In this document: piece by piece, positions 34,054-42,870 of the stretch
How positions within the stretch are numbered: the stretch's first letter is position 1
Layout of the letters: every line of letters begins with the position of its first letter
Assembly: GCA_030147505.1 (NCBI GenBank)
Contig: JASBVG010000005.1
Coordinates: forward strand, 42,869 to 106,868
Direction of reading: 5' to 3'
Length of the DNA stretch: 64,000 nt
Source: Tardiphaga sp.
Lineage (GTDB): Bacteria; Pseudomonadota; Alphaproteobacteria; Rhizobiales; Xanthobacteraceae
Position numbers and translations under genes: made by a program
The notes under the pieces: model-generated
Told to the model about the DNA's origin: nothing
Databases searched by the model: none
Seen by the model: only the letters and a program-made list of their open reading frames with translations

Positions 34054-34757
34054 GTTGCGGCTCCATTCGTTGATGCAGGGATTTCGCGGACCAGCTTGCC
34101 GACCTCGCGCCAGGCAGCGGCGATATGATAGTCGAACCGCGCAGCGATGATGTCGGCGTGACCTTGTTCGAGAACGTCGAGCAAGGCTTCATGCGTCTGC
34201 GCAATGCGAGAGGGGTCGTCATAAAGGCGCCCGATCAAGCCGATCACCATGCGCATTTCCGACGACAGGTCGTCGAACACTTTCAGCAAGCGTTTGCTGC
34301 CAGCTATCTCGACGATCATGCGGTGGAATTTATAGTCTTCTTCCACTTGCCTCGCATGGTCTTCCAGCGCGGCGGTCTCATGCAGCACATCGATCTGCCG
34401 ACGCAGCGCGTCCCGGTTGGCAGGTGTGAGATTTCTAGCCGCAAGGATGGCCGCGTGACACTCCACACAGATCCGCAGATCGTAGATCTCGTCGATATCG
34501 GCAGCTTCCAGCTTGCGTACGAAGAAGCCGCGGCGCGGATGAGAGACGAGCAGGCCCTGTTGCTCCAGCAAACGCGCGGCTTCGCGGACTGGCGCACGGC
34601 TGACTCCAAGCTCGCGCGCGATACCGGCTTCGACGACCTTCGCGCCGGGAGCGAGCTGGCCGCTCACGACCGCCTGCGTCAGCACACGCGCCACCTGACC
34701 GACGAGATCGGTATCGGCGAGGGCAGCCAGACCAACAGGAGGAGACATCAAACGCAT
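34050..34757 (-). CDS. GntR-family transcriptional regulator, FCD (FadR-like) subgroup
   Basis: 235 aa. Winged helix at about 15-85 (VLTQAVVSGQLAPGAKVVEAGIARELGVSRAPVREAARLL) followed by the all-helical FCD effector domain whose metal-site residues are visible as Asp in EEDYKFHRMIV and later His in QTHEALLD and FDYHI. Probably represses the flanking amine-catabolic genes in both directions: it heads the leftward unit and is divergent from the class II aldolase at 34879. Two TTGTnnAC-type sequences in the gap (34777-34810) are candidate operators. Confidence 0.9.
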   Translation of the reverse strand: MRLMSPPVGLAALADTDLVGQVARVLTQAVVSGQLAPGAKVVEAGIARELGVSRAPVREAARLLEQQGLLVSHPRRGFFVRKLEAADIDEIYDLRICVECHAAILAARNLTPANRDALRRQIDVLHETAALEDHARQVEEDYKFHRMIVEIAGSKRLLKVFDDLSSEMRMVIGLIGRLYDDPSRIAQTHEALLDVLEQGHADIIAARFDYHIAAAWREVGKLVREIPASTNGAAT

Positions 34758-34776
34758 GGGAAAAACCCGTTTCTTG

Positions 34777-34810
34777 CCGTGTACAAGAATTAAGCGTCGA
34801 TTGTCGACAG
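34777..34810. promoter_or_regulatory. candidate GntR/FCD operator pair
   Basis: TTGTACACGG (34786-34777, leftward) and TTGTCGACAG (34801-34810, containing the palindrome TGTCGACA) lie 14 bp apart in the 121-bp gap between the regulator and the aldolase gene. Both fit loosely the TnGTnnnACnA style of FadR-subfamily sites. Confidence 0.35.
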
Positions 34811-34878
34811 TTTAATCTTGCGGCCTGCCATGCGATTGTGTTTGCTCAATCGATCTCAAAAAGCCGGGAAGTACGCCT

Positions 34879-35652
34879 GTGAATATGCACGCCAATCTGA
34901 CGCCGACCCTCGATGCCGCCAAGCAGGTCCGCGTCGATCTCGCCGCTGCCTATCGTTTGATCCATCGTCACGGCCTCGATGACAGCATCTATACGCATAT
35001 CTCGGTGCGCGTTCCCGGCACCAAGGACCGTTTCCTCATCAATCCCTACGGCATGCGCTTCGAGGAAGTGACCGCGTCGAACCTCGTCACGGTTGATACC
35101 GACGGCAAGGTCGTCGACGATCCGCTCGGCCTCGGCATCAATCCGGCTGGCTTCACCATCCACAGTGCCGTTCATGCAGTGCGTCACGACGCCAATTGCG
35201 TGCTGCACACGCACACCGTCGCCGGTGTTGCGGTATCGTGCCTCAAGGAAGGTCTGATGCCGTTGAACCAGTGGTCCATGCAGTTCACGGACCGCATCGC
35301 CTATCATGATTTTGAAGGTATTGCGCTCGACCTGTCGGAGCGCGAACGCCTGGTTGCCGATCTCGGTGACAAGATGGTTCTCATCCTGCGTAACCACGGC
35401 CTGCTCACCTGCGGCCGCTCTGTCGGCGAAGCCTTCAAGCTGATGTTCAACATGGAGCGCTCCTGCCGCGCGCAGCTCGCCATTCTTTCAACCGGCGCAG
35501 AAGTCATTCGTCCATCGCATGCCATTGCCTCGCACACGGCCGGCCAGTATGACCGCGGCTATGCGAAGGTGCACGCAGAAGGCAAGCCGGACAGTGAGTG
35601 GGAAGCGTTCAAGCGCATGCTCGACCGCACGGACGCCGATTACAAGAATTGA
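34879..35652 (+). CDS. class II aldolase/adducin family protein
   Basis: 257 aa, single aldolase class II domain. Zinc ligands are visible: HTHTVAGVAVS (two His) and LRNHGLLTCG (third His); the phosphate-binding loop region is YTHISVRVPG. Bacterial relatives without an assigned reaction often sit in catabolic clusters as decarboxylases or retro-aldolases. It opens the rightward unit that continues with a peptide-type ABC transporter. The substrate is unknown; a role in splitting a hydroxy-acid intermediate would fit the hydroxyacid dehydrogenase at the other end of the unit. Confidence 0.88.
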   Translation: MNMHANLTPTLDAAKQVRVDLAAAYRLIHRHGLDDSIYTHISVRVPGTKDRFLINPYGMRFEEVTASNLVTVDTDGKVVDDPLGLGINPAGFTIHSAVHAVRHDANCVLHTHTVAGVAVSCLKEGLMPLNQWSMQFTDRIAYHDFEGIALDLSERERLVADLGDKMVLILRNHGLLTCGRSVGEAFKLMFNMERSCRAQLAILSTGAEVIRPSHAIASHTAGQYDRGYAKVHAEGKPDSEWEAFKRMLDRTDADYKN

Positions 35653-35719
35653 TCCGTTTCGCACCAAACATCGTCAACTGTTCTGGGCTACGTGCCGTCA
35701 GGCTCCAAGGGGGAAAGAG

Positions 35720-37267
35720 ATGTTGAAGAAACTGGTATTGGCGTTGGCGCTCAGCAGTGTGAGCACATTCGCTTTGGCGCAGGAGCCGAAGCTCGGTGGC
35801 ACCATCAATGCCGTGATTCAGCCCGAACCGCCGGGCTTGATGCTTGCGCTGGTGCAGAACGGTCCGACCCAGATGGTATCGGGCAACATTTATGAAGGTC
35901 TGCTGCGCTACAACAAGAAGCTGGAGCCGGAGCCGGGTCTGGCCGAGAGCTGGACCATCAGCCCCGATGCCAAGACCTACACGTTCAAGCTCAAGCAGGG
36001 CGTGACCTGGCATGACGGCAAGCCATTCACCTCGGCCGACGTGCTGTTCTCCATCGAGACGCTGAAGGTCACCCACGCACGTGCGCGCGGCAATCTCGTC
36101 CAGCTCGAGAAGGTCGAGGCGCCCGACGATTACACGGTCGTTTTCACGCTGAAGCAGCCTTTCGGCCCCTTCATCGGCATCTTCGAGGTCGGCTCGATGC
36201 CGATGATCCCGAAGCACATCTATGAAGGCACCGACATCAAGACCAATCCGGCCAACAACACGCCGATCGGCACGGGCCCCTTCATGCTGAAGGAGTGGAA
36301 GAAGGGCTCGTTCATCCAGCTCGTGAAGAACCCGAACTATCACGTCAAGGGCAAGCCCTATATCGACGGCATCTACTGGCAGGTGATTCCGGACGCTGCC
36401 GCGCGCTCGGTCGCCTATGAGACGGGGAAGGTCGACGTGCTGCCCGGCGGTTCGATCGAGAATTTCGACGTGCCGCGCGTCAGCAAGCTGCCGAACACCT
36501 GCGTCACCGGCGAAGGCTGGGAGTTCTTCTCGCCGCTCGCCTGGATGTGGCTGAACAACCGCAATCCGATCCTCGCCAACAAGAAGGTCCGTCAAGCCAT
36601 CATGTATGCGGTGGACCGCGAATTCGCCAAGGACGTGATCTGGAACGGCCTCGGCAAGGTGGCGACCGGCCCGTCGGCATCGACGATCAAGTTCTACACG
36701 GACAATGTGCCGAAATATCCCTATGACCCGGCCAAGGCCAAGGCTCTTCTGAAAGAAGCCGGTTACAAGGGTGAGAAGATCCGCATCATGCCGCTGCCCT
36801 ATGGCGAGACCTGGCAGCGCTGGGGTGAGGCTGTGAAGCAGAACCTCGTCGATGTCGGCTTCAATATCGAAACCATCGCCACTGACGTGCCGGGCTCGAA
36901 CCAGCGCAACAGCGAATGGGACTTCGATATCTCCTTCACCTACCTCTATCAGTACGGCGATCCGGCACTGGGCGTTGCCCGTAACTACGTGTCGAGCCAG
37001 ATCGTCAAGGGCCAGCTCTTCAACAATCTCGAAGGCTATTCGAATCCCGAGGTCGACAAGCTGTTCGAGGAAGGCGCGACAGCGACGCCGGATTCGAAGC
37101 GCAAGGAGATCTACGACAAGGTGCAGAAGATCCTGGTCGAGGATGTTCCGGTGGCGTGGCTGCTCGAACTGCAGTTCCCGACCATCATGAACTGCAAGGT
37201 GAAAAACCTCATCACCACCGGCATCGGTGTCAATGACGGCTTCCGCGATGCCTGGATCGACAAGTAA
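35720..37267 (+). CDS. peptide/opine-type ABC transporter substrate-binding protein (SBP family 5)
   Basis: 515 aa. Signal peptide MLKKLVLALALSSVSTFALA, then the three-domain SBP_bac_5 fold: GGTINAVIQPEPPGLM, SGNIYEGLLRYNKKLEPEPGLAESW, YTFKLKQGVTWHDGKPFTSADV. Family members bind di- and oligopeptides, opines, nickel or glutathione. ATG at 35720 preceded by AAGGGGGAAAGAG. A strong terminator hairpin separates it from the permease genes, consistent with higher expression of the binding protein. Confidence 0.92.
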   Translation: MLKKLVLALALSSVSTFALAQEPKLGGTINAVIQPEPPGLMLALVQNGPTQMVSGNIYEGLLRYNKKLEPEPGLAESWTISPDAKTYTFKLKQGVTWHDGKPFTSADVLFSIETLKVTHARARGNLVQLEKVEAPDDYTVVFTLKQPFGPFIGIFEVGSMPMIPKHIYEGTDIKTNPANNTPIGTGPFMLKEWKKGSFIQLVKNPNYHVKGKPYIDGIYWQVIPDAAARSVAYETGKVDVLPGGSIENFDVPRVSKLPNTCVTGEGWEFFSPLAWMWLNNRNPILANKKVRQAIMYAVDREFAKDVIWNGLGKVATGPSASTIKFYTDNVPKYPYDPAKAKALLKEAGYKGEKIRIMPLPYGETWQRWGEAVKQNLVDVGFNIETIATDVPGSNQRNSEWDFDISFTYLYQYGDPALGVARNYVSSQIVKGQLFNNLEGYSNPEVDKLFEEGATATPDSKRKEIYDKVQKILVEDVPVAWLLELQFPTIMNCKVKNLITTGIGVNDGFRDAWIDK

Positions 37268-37283
37268 GTAGCGCTGCTCAGTA

Positions 37284-37320
37284 CCCGTGACGATCGCAAT
37301 GATCGTCACGGGTTTTCTTT
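37284..37320 (+). terminator. intrinsic terminator/attenuator after the binding-protein gene
   Basis: CCCGTGACGATC (37284-37295) pairs perfectly with GATCGTCACGGG (37301-37312) around GCAAT, followed by TTTTCTTTT. Located inside the transporter gene run, 17 bp after the binding-protein stop and about 30 bp before the permease start. Confidence 0.88.
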
Positions 37321-37351
37321 TGCTCTCTCACCAGGCTGCGGTGGATCGCCG

Positions 37352-38323
37352 ATGTTGTCATTCGTTTCCCAGAGGATCGTGAAGGGCGTGTTCGTCCTGC
37401 TCGCGATCGTCGTGATGAACTTCTTCCTGATCCGCCTCGCGCCCGGCGATCCTGCATCGGTGATGGCGGGTGAGGCCGGTGCATCAGATCCGATGTTCGT
37501 CCAGCAGCTGCGTGAAAAGTTCTCGCTCGACAGGCCGTTGCCCGAACAGCTGTTCACCTACGTCAAAGGTGTCGTGCAGCTCGATCTCGGCTATTCCTTC
37601 CGCCAGCAGATGCCGGTCTCCAAGCTGATCGCCGAGCGGCTGCCGGCGACGCTGCTGCTGACGCTGACCGCCTTTGCGATATCGCTGATCCTCGGCATCA
37701 CATTCGGCACGCTCGCCGCAAGATTCGCGGGGACATGGGCCGACACGGCCATCACCGTCTCGGCGTTGTTGTTCTACGCGACACCGATCTTCTGGGTCGC
37801 ATTGATGTCGATCCTGCTGTTCTCCGTCTATCTCGGCTGGTTGCCCAGCTTCGGCTACGAAACCGTGGGCGCGAACTATACCGGTTGGGCGCATGTGAAG
37901 GACGTGGCCCTGCATCTGGTCATGCCGGCGATGACCATCGGCCTGTTCTTCATGGCAACCTATACCCGCATGACCCGCGCCTCGATGCTTGAGGTGAAGC
38001 GCCTCGATTTCGTCAAGACCGCGCGCGCCAAGGGGCTGCGCAACAACGTGATCCAGCGCCGTCACGTGCTGCGCAACGCATTGTTGCCGGTGGTGACGCT
38101 GGCCGGCGTGCATTCGGGCACCCTGGTTGGCGGCGCCGTGCTTACCGAGACGGTGTTCGCGTGGCCGGGCATCGGCCGTCTGCTCTATGAGGCGCTGCTG
38201 CAACGCGACTACAATCTCCTGCTTGGCGTCTTCGTGGTCTGCTCGGCCATGGTGCTGATCTTCAACCTCGTCACCGACCTCGTTTATCGTCTGGTCGATC
38301 CGCGCATCGAGTTTGCCAAATGA
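37352..38323 (+). CDS. ABC transporter permease, DppB type
   Basis: 323 aa, six membrane spans. The N-terminal LSFVSQRIVKGVFVLLAIVVMNFFLIRLAPGDPA (residues 2-35) is typical of DppB/OppB, and the cytoplasmic EAA loop is visible in VKTARAKGLRNNVIQRRHVLRNALLP. Ends with a four-base overlap with the DppC-type gene. Part of the importer fed by the binding protein at 35720. Confidence 0.93.
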   Translation: MLSFVSQRIVKGVFVLLAIVVMNFFLIRLAPGDPASVMAGEAGASDPMFVQQLREKFSLDRPLPEQLFTYVKGVVQLDLGYSFRQQMPVSKLIAERLPATLLLTLTAFAISLILGITFGTLAARFAGTWADTAITVSALLFYATPIFWVALMSILLFSVYLGWLPSFGYETVGANYTGWAHVKDVALHLVMPAMTIGLFFMATYTRMTRASMLEVKRLDFVKTARAKGLRNNVIQRRHVLRNALLPVVTLAGVHSGTLVGGAVLTETVFAWPGIGRLLYEALLQRDYNLLLGVFVVCSAMVLIFNLVTDLVYRLVDPRIEFAK

Positions 38324-39159
38324 AGAAGTTCTGGAAATTGATGCTGCGCAATCCCGGTGGCGTCATCGGTCTCGTGCTTTTGACCGTCGCCATCTTCATC
38401 GCCATTTTCGGGCCGATGATCTTCCCGACCTCGCCCTGGCGCATGGTACAGCGGCCGTTCCTGCCGCCTTTCACCAATCCCGTGGTGACGCTCGGCACTG
38501 ACGCGCTCGGCCGCGACGTGTTCGCCGGCCTGATCTACGGCGCGCGGGTGTCGCTGCTGGTCGGCCTCGTCTCCACCACGGTGGCATTGACGATCGGCGT
38601 GCCGGTCGGTGCCATCGCCGGCTATTTCGGTGGCAAGGTCGATGACCTGATGATGCGCGGCACGGAGTTCTTCCAGACCATTCCGAGCTTCGCGCTTGCC
38701 ATCGTGCTGGTCGCGATCCTGCAGCCGTCGATCTATTCCATCGTCGGCGCCATCGCCATCGTGTCGTGGCCACCTGTGGCGCGTCTCGTGCGCGGCGAGG
38801 TGCTGTCGCTGCGGACGCGCGAATATGTGCAGGCCGCCGTCGTTACCGGCCAGAGCAACAGCTGGATCATCTGGCGCGAGATCCTGCCCAACACCATTTC
38901 GCCCATCATCGTGCTGGCCTCCCTGATGGTCGCCAACGCGATTCTGCTGGAATCCTCGCTGTCCTTCCTCGGTCTCGGCGATCCCAATCTGATGTCCTGG
39001 GGCTACATGGTCGGTGCCGGCCGCACGGTGATCCGTCAGGCATGGTGGATCACCGTGTTCCCCGGCATCGCCATTCTGCTCTCGGTACTCGCCATGAACC
39101 TGATCGGCGAAGGCCTCAATGACGCGCTGAATCCGCGCCTGGCAAAGGATAGCCGCTGA
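38320..39159 (+). CDS. ABC transporter permease, DppC type
   Basis: 279 aa, six spans. GTDALGRDVFAGLIYGARVSL is the usual DppC periplasmic/first-core segment (at about residues 58-78), and EYVQAAVVTGQSNSWIIWREILPN is the EAA loop. The stop and the next ATG share one base (TGATG), so translation of the ATPase gene is coupled. Confidence 0.93.
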   Translation: MKKFWKLMLRNPGGVIGLVLLTVAIFIAIFGPMIFPTSPWRMVQRPFLPPFTNPVVTLGTDALGRDVFAGLIYGARVSLLVGLVSTTVALTIGVPVGAIAGYFGGKVDDLMMRGTEFFQTIPSFALAIVLVAILQPSIYSIVGAIAIVSWPPVARLVRGEVLSLRTREYVQAAVVTGQSNSWIIWREILPNTISPIIVLASLMVANAILLESSLSFLGLGDPNLMSWGYMVGAGRTVIRQAWWITVFPGIAILLSVLAMNLIGEGLNDALNPRLAKDSR

Positions 39160-40778
39160 TGTCGAGTGCACCGACCGTCGCCATCAAGAACCTGAAAATC
39201 GCGCTGCCCAAGAGCGGCGAGCGTGCCTATGCCGTCGATGGCGTCTCCATTGACCTGATCCCCGGCGAGATCGTCTGTGTTGTCGGGGAATCCGGTTCGG
39301 GAAAGTCCATGTGCGCGCATGCGCTGATGGGCCTGCTGCCGGATACCGTGAAAGTCGAATCCGGCGAGATCGCCTTCGAGGGCAAGAACCTTCTGAAATT
39401 CAATGAAGACCAATGGCGCGATGTGCGGGGCCGCGGCATCGCCATGGTCTTTCAGGAGCCGATGACCGCGCTCAATCCGTTGATGCGCATCGGCGACCAG
39501 ATGATGGAGATGTTCGAGGCTCACGGCCTGCTGACCGTCAAGGAGCGACGCGCCAAGGCGCTGAGCCTCGCCAGGGAAGTCGGTCTGCCCGATCCCGAAC
39601 GCATCATCCGCGCCTATCCGCACCAGCTGTCGGGTGGCCAGCGCCAGCGTGCGATGATCGCCATGGCGCTCGCGCTGGAGCCTCAGGTTCTGGTCGCCGA
39701 CGAACCGACCACCGCGCTTGACGTGACCACGCAGGCACAAATTCTGAAACTGATCCGCAATCTGCAGCGCAGCCGCAACATGGCTGTGATGTTCATCACC
39801 CACGATTTCGGCGTTGTCGCCGATATCGCCGACCGCGTGGTCGTGCTCCGTCATGGCAAGATCGTCGAGGAAGGCTCGATCGATGCGGTGTTCAGGAATC
39901 CGCAGCACGATTACACCAAGGCGCTTCTCGCCGCCGTGCCGTCGATGGATCCGCCAGAGCGCGCGCCGCTCGACGAGACCAACAGGGCTGTTGACGTCAT
40001 CGGCCTCGACAAGACTTATGTGACGCCGACCGGCTGGTTCAAGCCGGATCGCCGCGTGCAGGCCGCCAACGAAGTGACCTTCTCTATCCTCAAGGGCGAG
40101 ACGGTTGGTCTGGTCGGCGAGTCCGGTTCGGGCAAGTCCTCCGTCGCGCGTCTTGTCATGCGGCTGATCGAGGCCGATCGCGGCACCGTCCGTATCGGGG
40201 ATGTCGACCTCACCACGCTGGAAGGCCGTGCGTTGCGCGACCAGCGTCATCGCATCCAGATGATCTTTCAGGATCCATTCGCCTCGCTCAATCCGCGCCG
40301 CAAGGTCGGCCAGATCATCAGCGACGGCCCGATCGCCCGCGGCACCAATCCGAAGGTCGCGATGGACCGGGCGCGAGAAATTCTCGGCATGGTCGGTCTC
40401 GATGCCGGGGCGCTCGAGCGCTATCCGCACGAGTTCTCCGGCGGCCAGCGCCAGCGCATCGGCATCGCCCGCGCGCTCGCCATGGACCCCGAGATCATCG
40501 TCGCCGACGAAGCCGTCTCCGCGCTCGACGTGTCGGTGCAGGCGCAGGTGCTGAAGCTGCTCGAGGACCTCAAGGCCCGCCTCGGTTTGTCCATGCTGTT
40601 CATCACCCACGATCTGCGCGTCGCCGCCCAGATCTGCGACCGTATCGCGGTGATGCAGCGCGGCCAGATCGTCGAACTGAAGCCGACTGCGCAGCTCTTT
40701 GCGTCGCCCGAACATCCCTATACACGCGAATTGCTTGGCGCCGTCCCCGGCCAGAGCTCGCCGTCCCAGGCTGCCTGA
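39159..40778 (+). CDS. ABC transporter ATP-binding protein, fused DppD-DppF type
   Basis: 539 aa with two nucleotide-binding domains in one chain. Domain 1 (about 5-255): Walker [12 protein letters not shown], signature [15 protein letters not shown], Walker [14 protein letters not shown]. Domain 2 (about 285-530): Walker [12 protein letters not shown], signature [15 protein letters not shown], Walker [14 protein letters not shown]. The linker carries the C-terminal 'oligopeptide transporter' segment ([15 protein letters not shown]) and so does the end ([15 protein letters not shown]). Equivalent to GsiA/YejF-like fused ATPases, so this one gene completes the importer. Confidence 0.94.
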   Translation: MSSAPTVAIKNLKIALPKSGERAYAVDGVSIDLIPGEIVCVVGESGSGKSMCAHALMGLLPDTVKVESGEIAFEGKNLLKFNEDQWRDVRGRGIAMVFQEPMTALNPLMRIGDQMMEMFEAHGLLTVKERRAKALSLAREVGLPDPERIIRAYPHQLSGGQRQRAMIAMALALEPQVLVADEPTTALDVTTQAQILKLIRNLQRSRNMAVMFITHDFGVVADIADRVVVLRHGKIVEEGSIDAVFRNPQHDYTKALLAAVPSMDPPERAPLDETNRAVDVIGLDKTYVTPTGWFKPDRRVQAANEVTFSILKGETVGLVGESGSGKSSVARLVMRLIEADRGTVRIGDVDLTTLEGRALRDQRHRIQMIFQDPFASLNPRRKVGQIISDGPIARGTNPKVAMDRAREILGMVGLDAGALERYPHEFSGGQRQRIGIARALAMDPEIIVADEAVSALDVSVQAQVLKLLEDLKARLGLSMLFITHDLRVAAQICDRIAVMQRGQIVELKPTAQLFASPEHPYTRELLGAVPGQSSPSQAA

Positions 40779-40784
40779 TCCTCG

Positions 40785-41735
40785 ATGTCTTCGACGTCCC
40801 TTCGCTGCGTTCTTCTCAGCACCACGCTCGACCTGCGCGGATATCTCGCGCAGGAAATCGTCAAGCTCGATGGCAAGGTGACATTCGTCGATCACCTTGA
40901 TGGCGGTGATCCCGCCGATGTGCAGATGGCCATCGGCTGGCATCCGCAGCCCGACGCGTTCGATCACTATCCGAACCTCAAGGCGGTGTGCTCGATCGCC
41001 GCCGGCGCCGACAACCTGCTGCATTGCCCGAGCATGCGCGACAGCATCGACATCGTGCGTGTGGTCGAGCCGGCACAGGCCTCAATGATGTCGGGCTTCG
41101 TTGCCTGGCACGCCATCTCTCACCAGCGCCAGATGGACGTCTATCGACAGCAGCAGCGGGACAAGGTCTGGCAGCGGCAACCGCAGCGCGGTGCAGCCGA
41201 TGTTCCGGTTGGCATTCTCGGCTATGGCGCCATGGGCGCCCGCGTTGCAGCGGATCTGACGACGCTGGGTTTTCCGGTGAAGGTCTGGAGCCGCTCGGCA
41301 AAGCCGACGACGGCCGGTGTGCTCGGTTTCAGCGGTGCCGACGGTCTGGACCGGATGCTCGACGATACCGAAGTGCTGGTCAATCTGCTGCCGCTGACAT
41401 CGGAGACGAGAGGCATCCTCAGTGCATCGCTGTTCGCGAAACTGCGCCGCGGCGCCTATCTCATCCATGTCGGCCGCGGGCCGCACATGGTCGATGCGGA
41501 CGTATTCGCTGCTCTGGACAGCGGACAATTGTCCGGCGCGGCCATCGATGTGTTCCCCATCGAGCCGCTGCCGATCGACAGTCTGTTCTGGACACATCCG
41601 AAGATCATGCTGACGCCGCACGATGCCTGCGATGCCAGCATGACTGCCATCGGCAAGACCATTCGCGCGACAGCGGAATCGGTGCAGGCCGGCGTCAAGC
41701 CGAAGGACACGGTGGACCGGGCAAGGGGATATTGA
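40785..41735 (+). CDS. 2-hydroxyacid dehydrogenase (glyoxylate/hydroxypyruvate reductase A-like)
   Basis: 316 aa D-isomer-specific NAD(P)-dependent dehydrogenase. Rossmann motif GILGYGAMGARVAADL and NADP-type VWSRS after strand 2; catalytic Arg in HVGRGPHMVD, Glu in DVFPIEPLP, His in LTPHDACD. Close in layout to GhrA. It starts 6 bp after the ABC ATPase, so it belongs to the transporter unit and probably reduces or oxidises a 2-oxo or 2-hydroxy acid made during catabolism of the imported compound. Confidence 0.9.
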   Translation: MSSTSLRCVLLSTTLDLRGYLAQEIVKLDGKVTFVDHLDGGDPADVQMAIGWHPQPDAFDHYPNLKAVCSIAAGADNLLHCPSMRDSIDIVRVVEPAQASMMSGFVAWHAISHQRQMDVYRQQQRDKVWQRQPQRGAADVPVGILGYGAMGARVAADLTTLGFPVKVWSRSAKPTTAGVLGFSGADGLDRMLDDTEVLVNLLPLTSETRGILSASLFAKLRRGAYLIHVGRGPHMVDADVFAALDSGQLSGAAIDVFPIEPLPIDSLFWTHPKIMLTPHDACDASMTAIGKTIRATAESVQAGVKPKDTVDRARGY

Positions 41736-41747
41736 ACGCGGAGACGC

Positions 41748-41873
41748 CTAGCGCGCCAGCCAGAATCCGCCGACAACAAGGACGACGGCGAGCGTGACGA
41801 TCACACCGAGCACGGCAAAAACGATGGCCCAGAGCCCGTGGGAATCCAGCCATGCACGAAGCGCTTTCTCCAC
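41748..41873 (-). CDS. small single-span membrane protein (41 aa)
   Basis: GTG start at 41873 nine bases after AGGGAG; an in-frame ATG at 41882 (44 aa) is possible but touches the purine run. Product: MEKALRAWLDSHGLW, a hydrophobic span AIVFAVLGVIVTLAVVLVVG, then GFWLAR. Positive-inside pattern is weak. Converges with the hydroxyacid dehydrogenase 12 bp away. No homologue recognised. Confidence 0.55.
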   Translation of the reverse strand: MEKALRAWLDSHGLWAIVFAVLGVIVTLAVVLVVGGFWLAR

Positions 41874-41963
41874 CTTGAACATCTCCCTGCGATGTGAGTT
41901 CCTGTTTTGGCAAGGGCAGCGTATCAGATCGCGCAGGCGGCGTCCTGTGGCGGGCTGCCTCAG

Positions 41964-42004
41964 AGCATGATTCCGGAAAGTCGATACCGATTTTCGGATC
42001 AGAT
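41964..42004. repeat. palindromic repeat (AGCATGATTCCGGAAAG type)
   Basis: GATTCCGGAAAGTCG and CGATTTTCGGATC face each other around ATAC. This is a truncated form of a common Rhizobiales intergenic element (consensus from memory: ATGATTCCGGAAAAG...TTTTCCGGATCA). Located just upstream of the aldo/keto reductase. Confidence 0.65.
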
Positions 42005-42035
42005 CGTACTTTGAAAAGTGGAATCAGGAGGTCTC

Positions 42036-42854
42036 ATGCAGTTGATCGAAACCCAGGGCATCACGGTGCCGAAGCTCGGCCTGGGCACCTTCAAAATGAC
42101 GGGTGATGCCTGTATTTCCGGCGTCGAAAGTGCGCTCAAGCTCGGCTATCGCCACATCGATACCGCCGAGATGTATGGCAACGAGGCGGAAGTCGGCGCC
42201 GGCATCAAGGCGGCCGGATTGCCCCGCAAGGATCTGCATGTCACGACCAAGGTCTGGCATGAGAACCTTGCGCCGGATGCCATCAAGCGTGCCTTCGACG
42301 CCAGTCAGACAAAACTTGGTCTCGACGTCATCGATCTCTATCTCGTGCACTGGCCGTCCAGGGGCATGAACCTGCCGGCCATCTTCGAGACGTTGATGAA
42401 ATTCAAGGACGAAGGCCGCATTCGCGCGCTCGGCGTCGCCAATTTTCCGGTCGCACTCATGAAACAGGCGGTGGAGGAGATCGGCGCGCCGGTGGCCTGT
42501 AACCAGGTCGAATATCACGCGCTGCTGGATCAGACCAAGCTGCTGACCTATCTGCGTGCGAAGTCGATCCCGCTGGTTGCCTATTGTCCGCTCGCGCAGG
42601 GCCGTCTTGCCGAGAATGCCGCAATGCAGACGATCGCCGCCAAGCATGGCGTCACGGCTGCGCAGGTCGCGCTGAAATGGCTGCTCGATCAGGATGGTGT
42701 CGCCGCCATTCCCAAGGCGTCGCGTCAGGCGAGCCAGCAGGCCAATCTCGATGCCTGGAAGGTGACGCTCGACGACGAGGATCGCAAGACGATCGCCGGC
42801 CTGCCGAAGGACGAGCGCTTGGTGAAGCCAGCCTTCGCGCCGGATTGGGATTGA
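42036..42854 (+). CDS. aldo/keto reductase (2,5-diketo-D-gluconate reductase-like)
   Basis: 272 aa NADPH-dependent carbonyl reductase. AKR tetrad: Asp and Tyr in DTAEMYGNEAEVG, Lys in TTKVWHENL, His in YLVHWPS. NADPH-binding C-terminal part KWLLDQDGVAAIPKASRQ is conserved. Resembles DkgB. AGGAGG precedes the ATG at 42036. Stands alone, converging with nikR 16 bp downstream. Confidence 0.92.
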   Translation: MQLIETQGITVPKLGLGTFKMTGDACISGVESALKLGYRHIDTAEMYGNEAEVGAGIKAAGLPRKDLHVTTKVWHENLAPDAIKRAFDASQTKLGLDVIDLYLVHWPSRGMNLPAIFETLMKFKDEGRIRALGVANFPVALMKQAVEEIGAPVACNQVEYHALLDQTKLLTYLRAKSIPLVAYCPLAQGRLAENAAMQTIAAKHGVTAAQVALKWLLDQDGVAAIPKASRQASQQANLDAWKVTLDDEDRKTIAGLPKDERLVKPAFAPDWD

Positions 42855-42870
42855 TCGCGACGAGGGGCAT

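Noticed and set aside
39036..41024. 662-codon open frame on the minus strand
   Set aside because: Antisense to the fused ABC ATPase whose Walker motifs are intact; translation is low-complexity.
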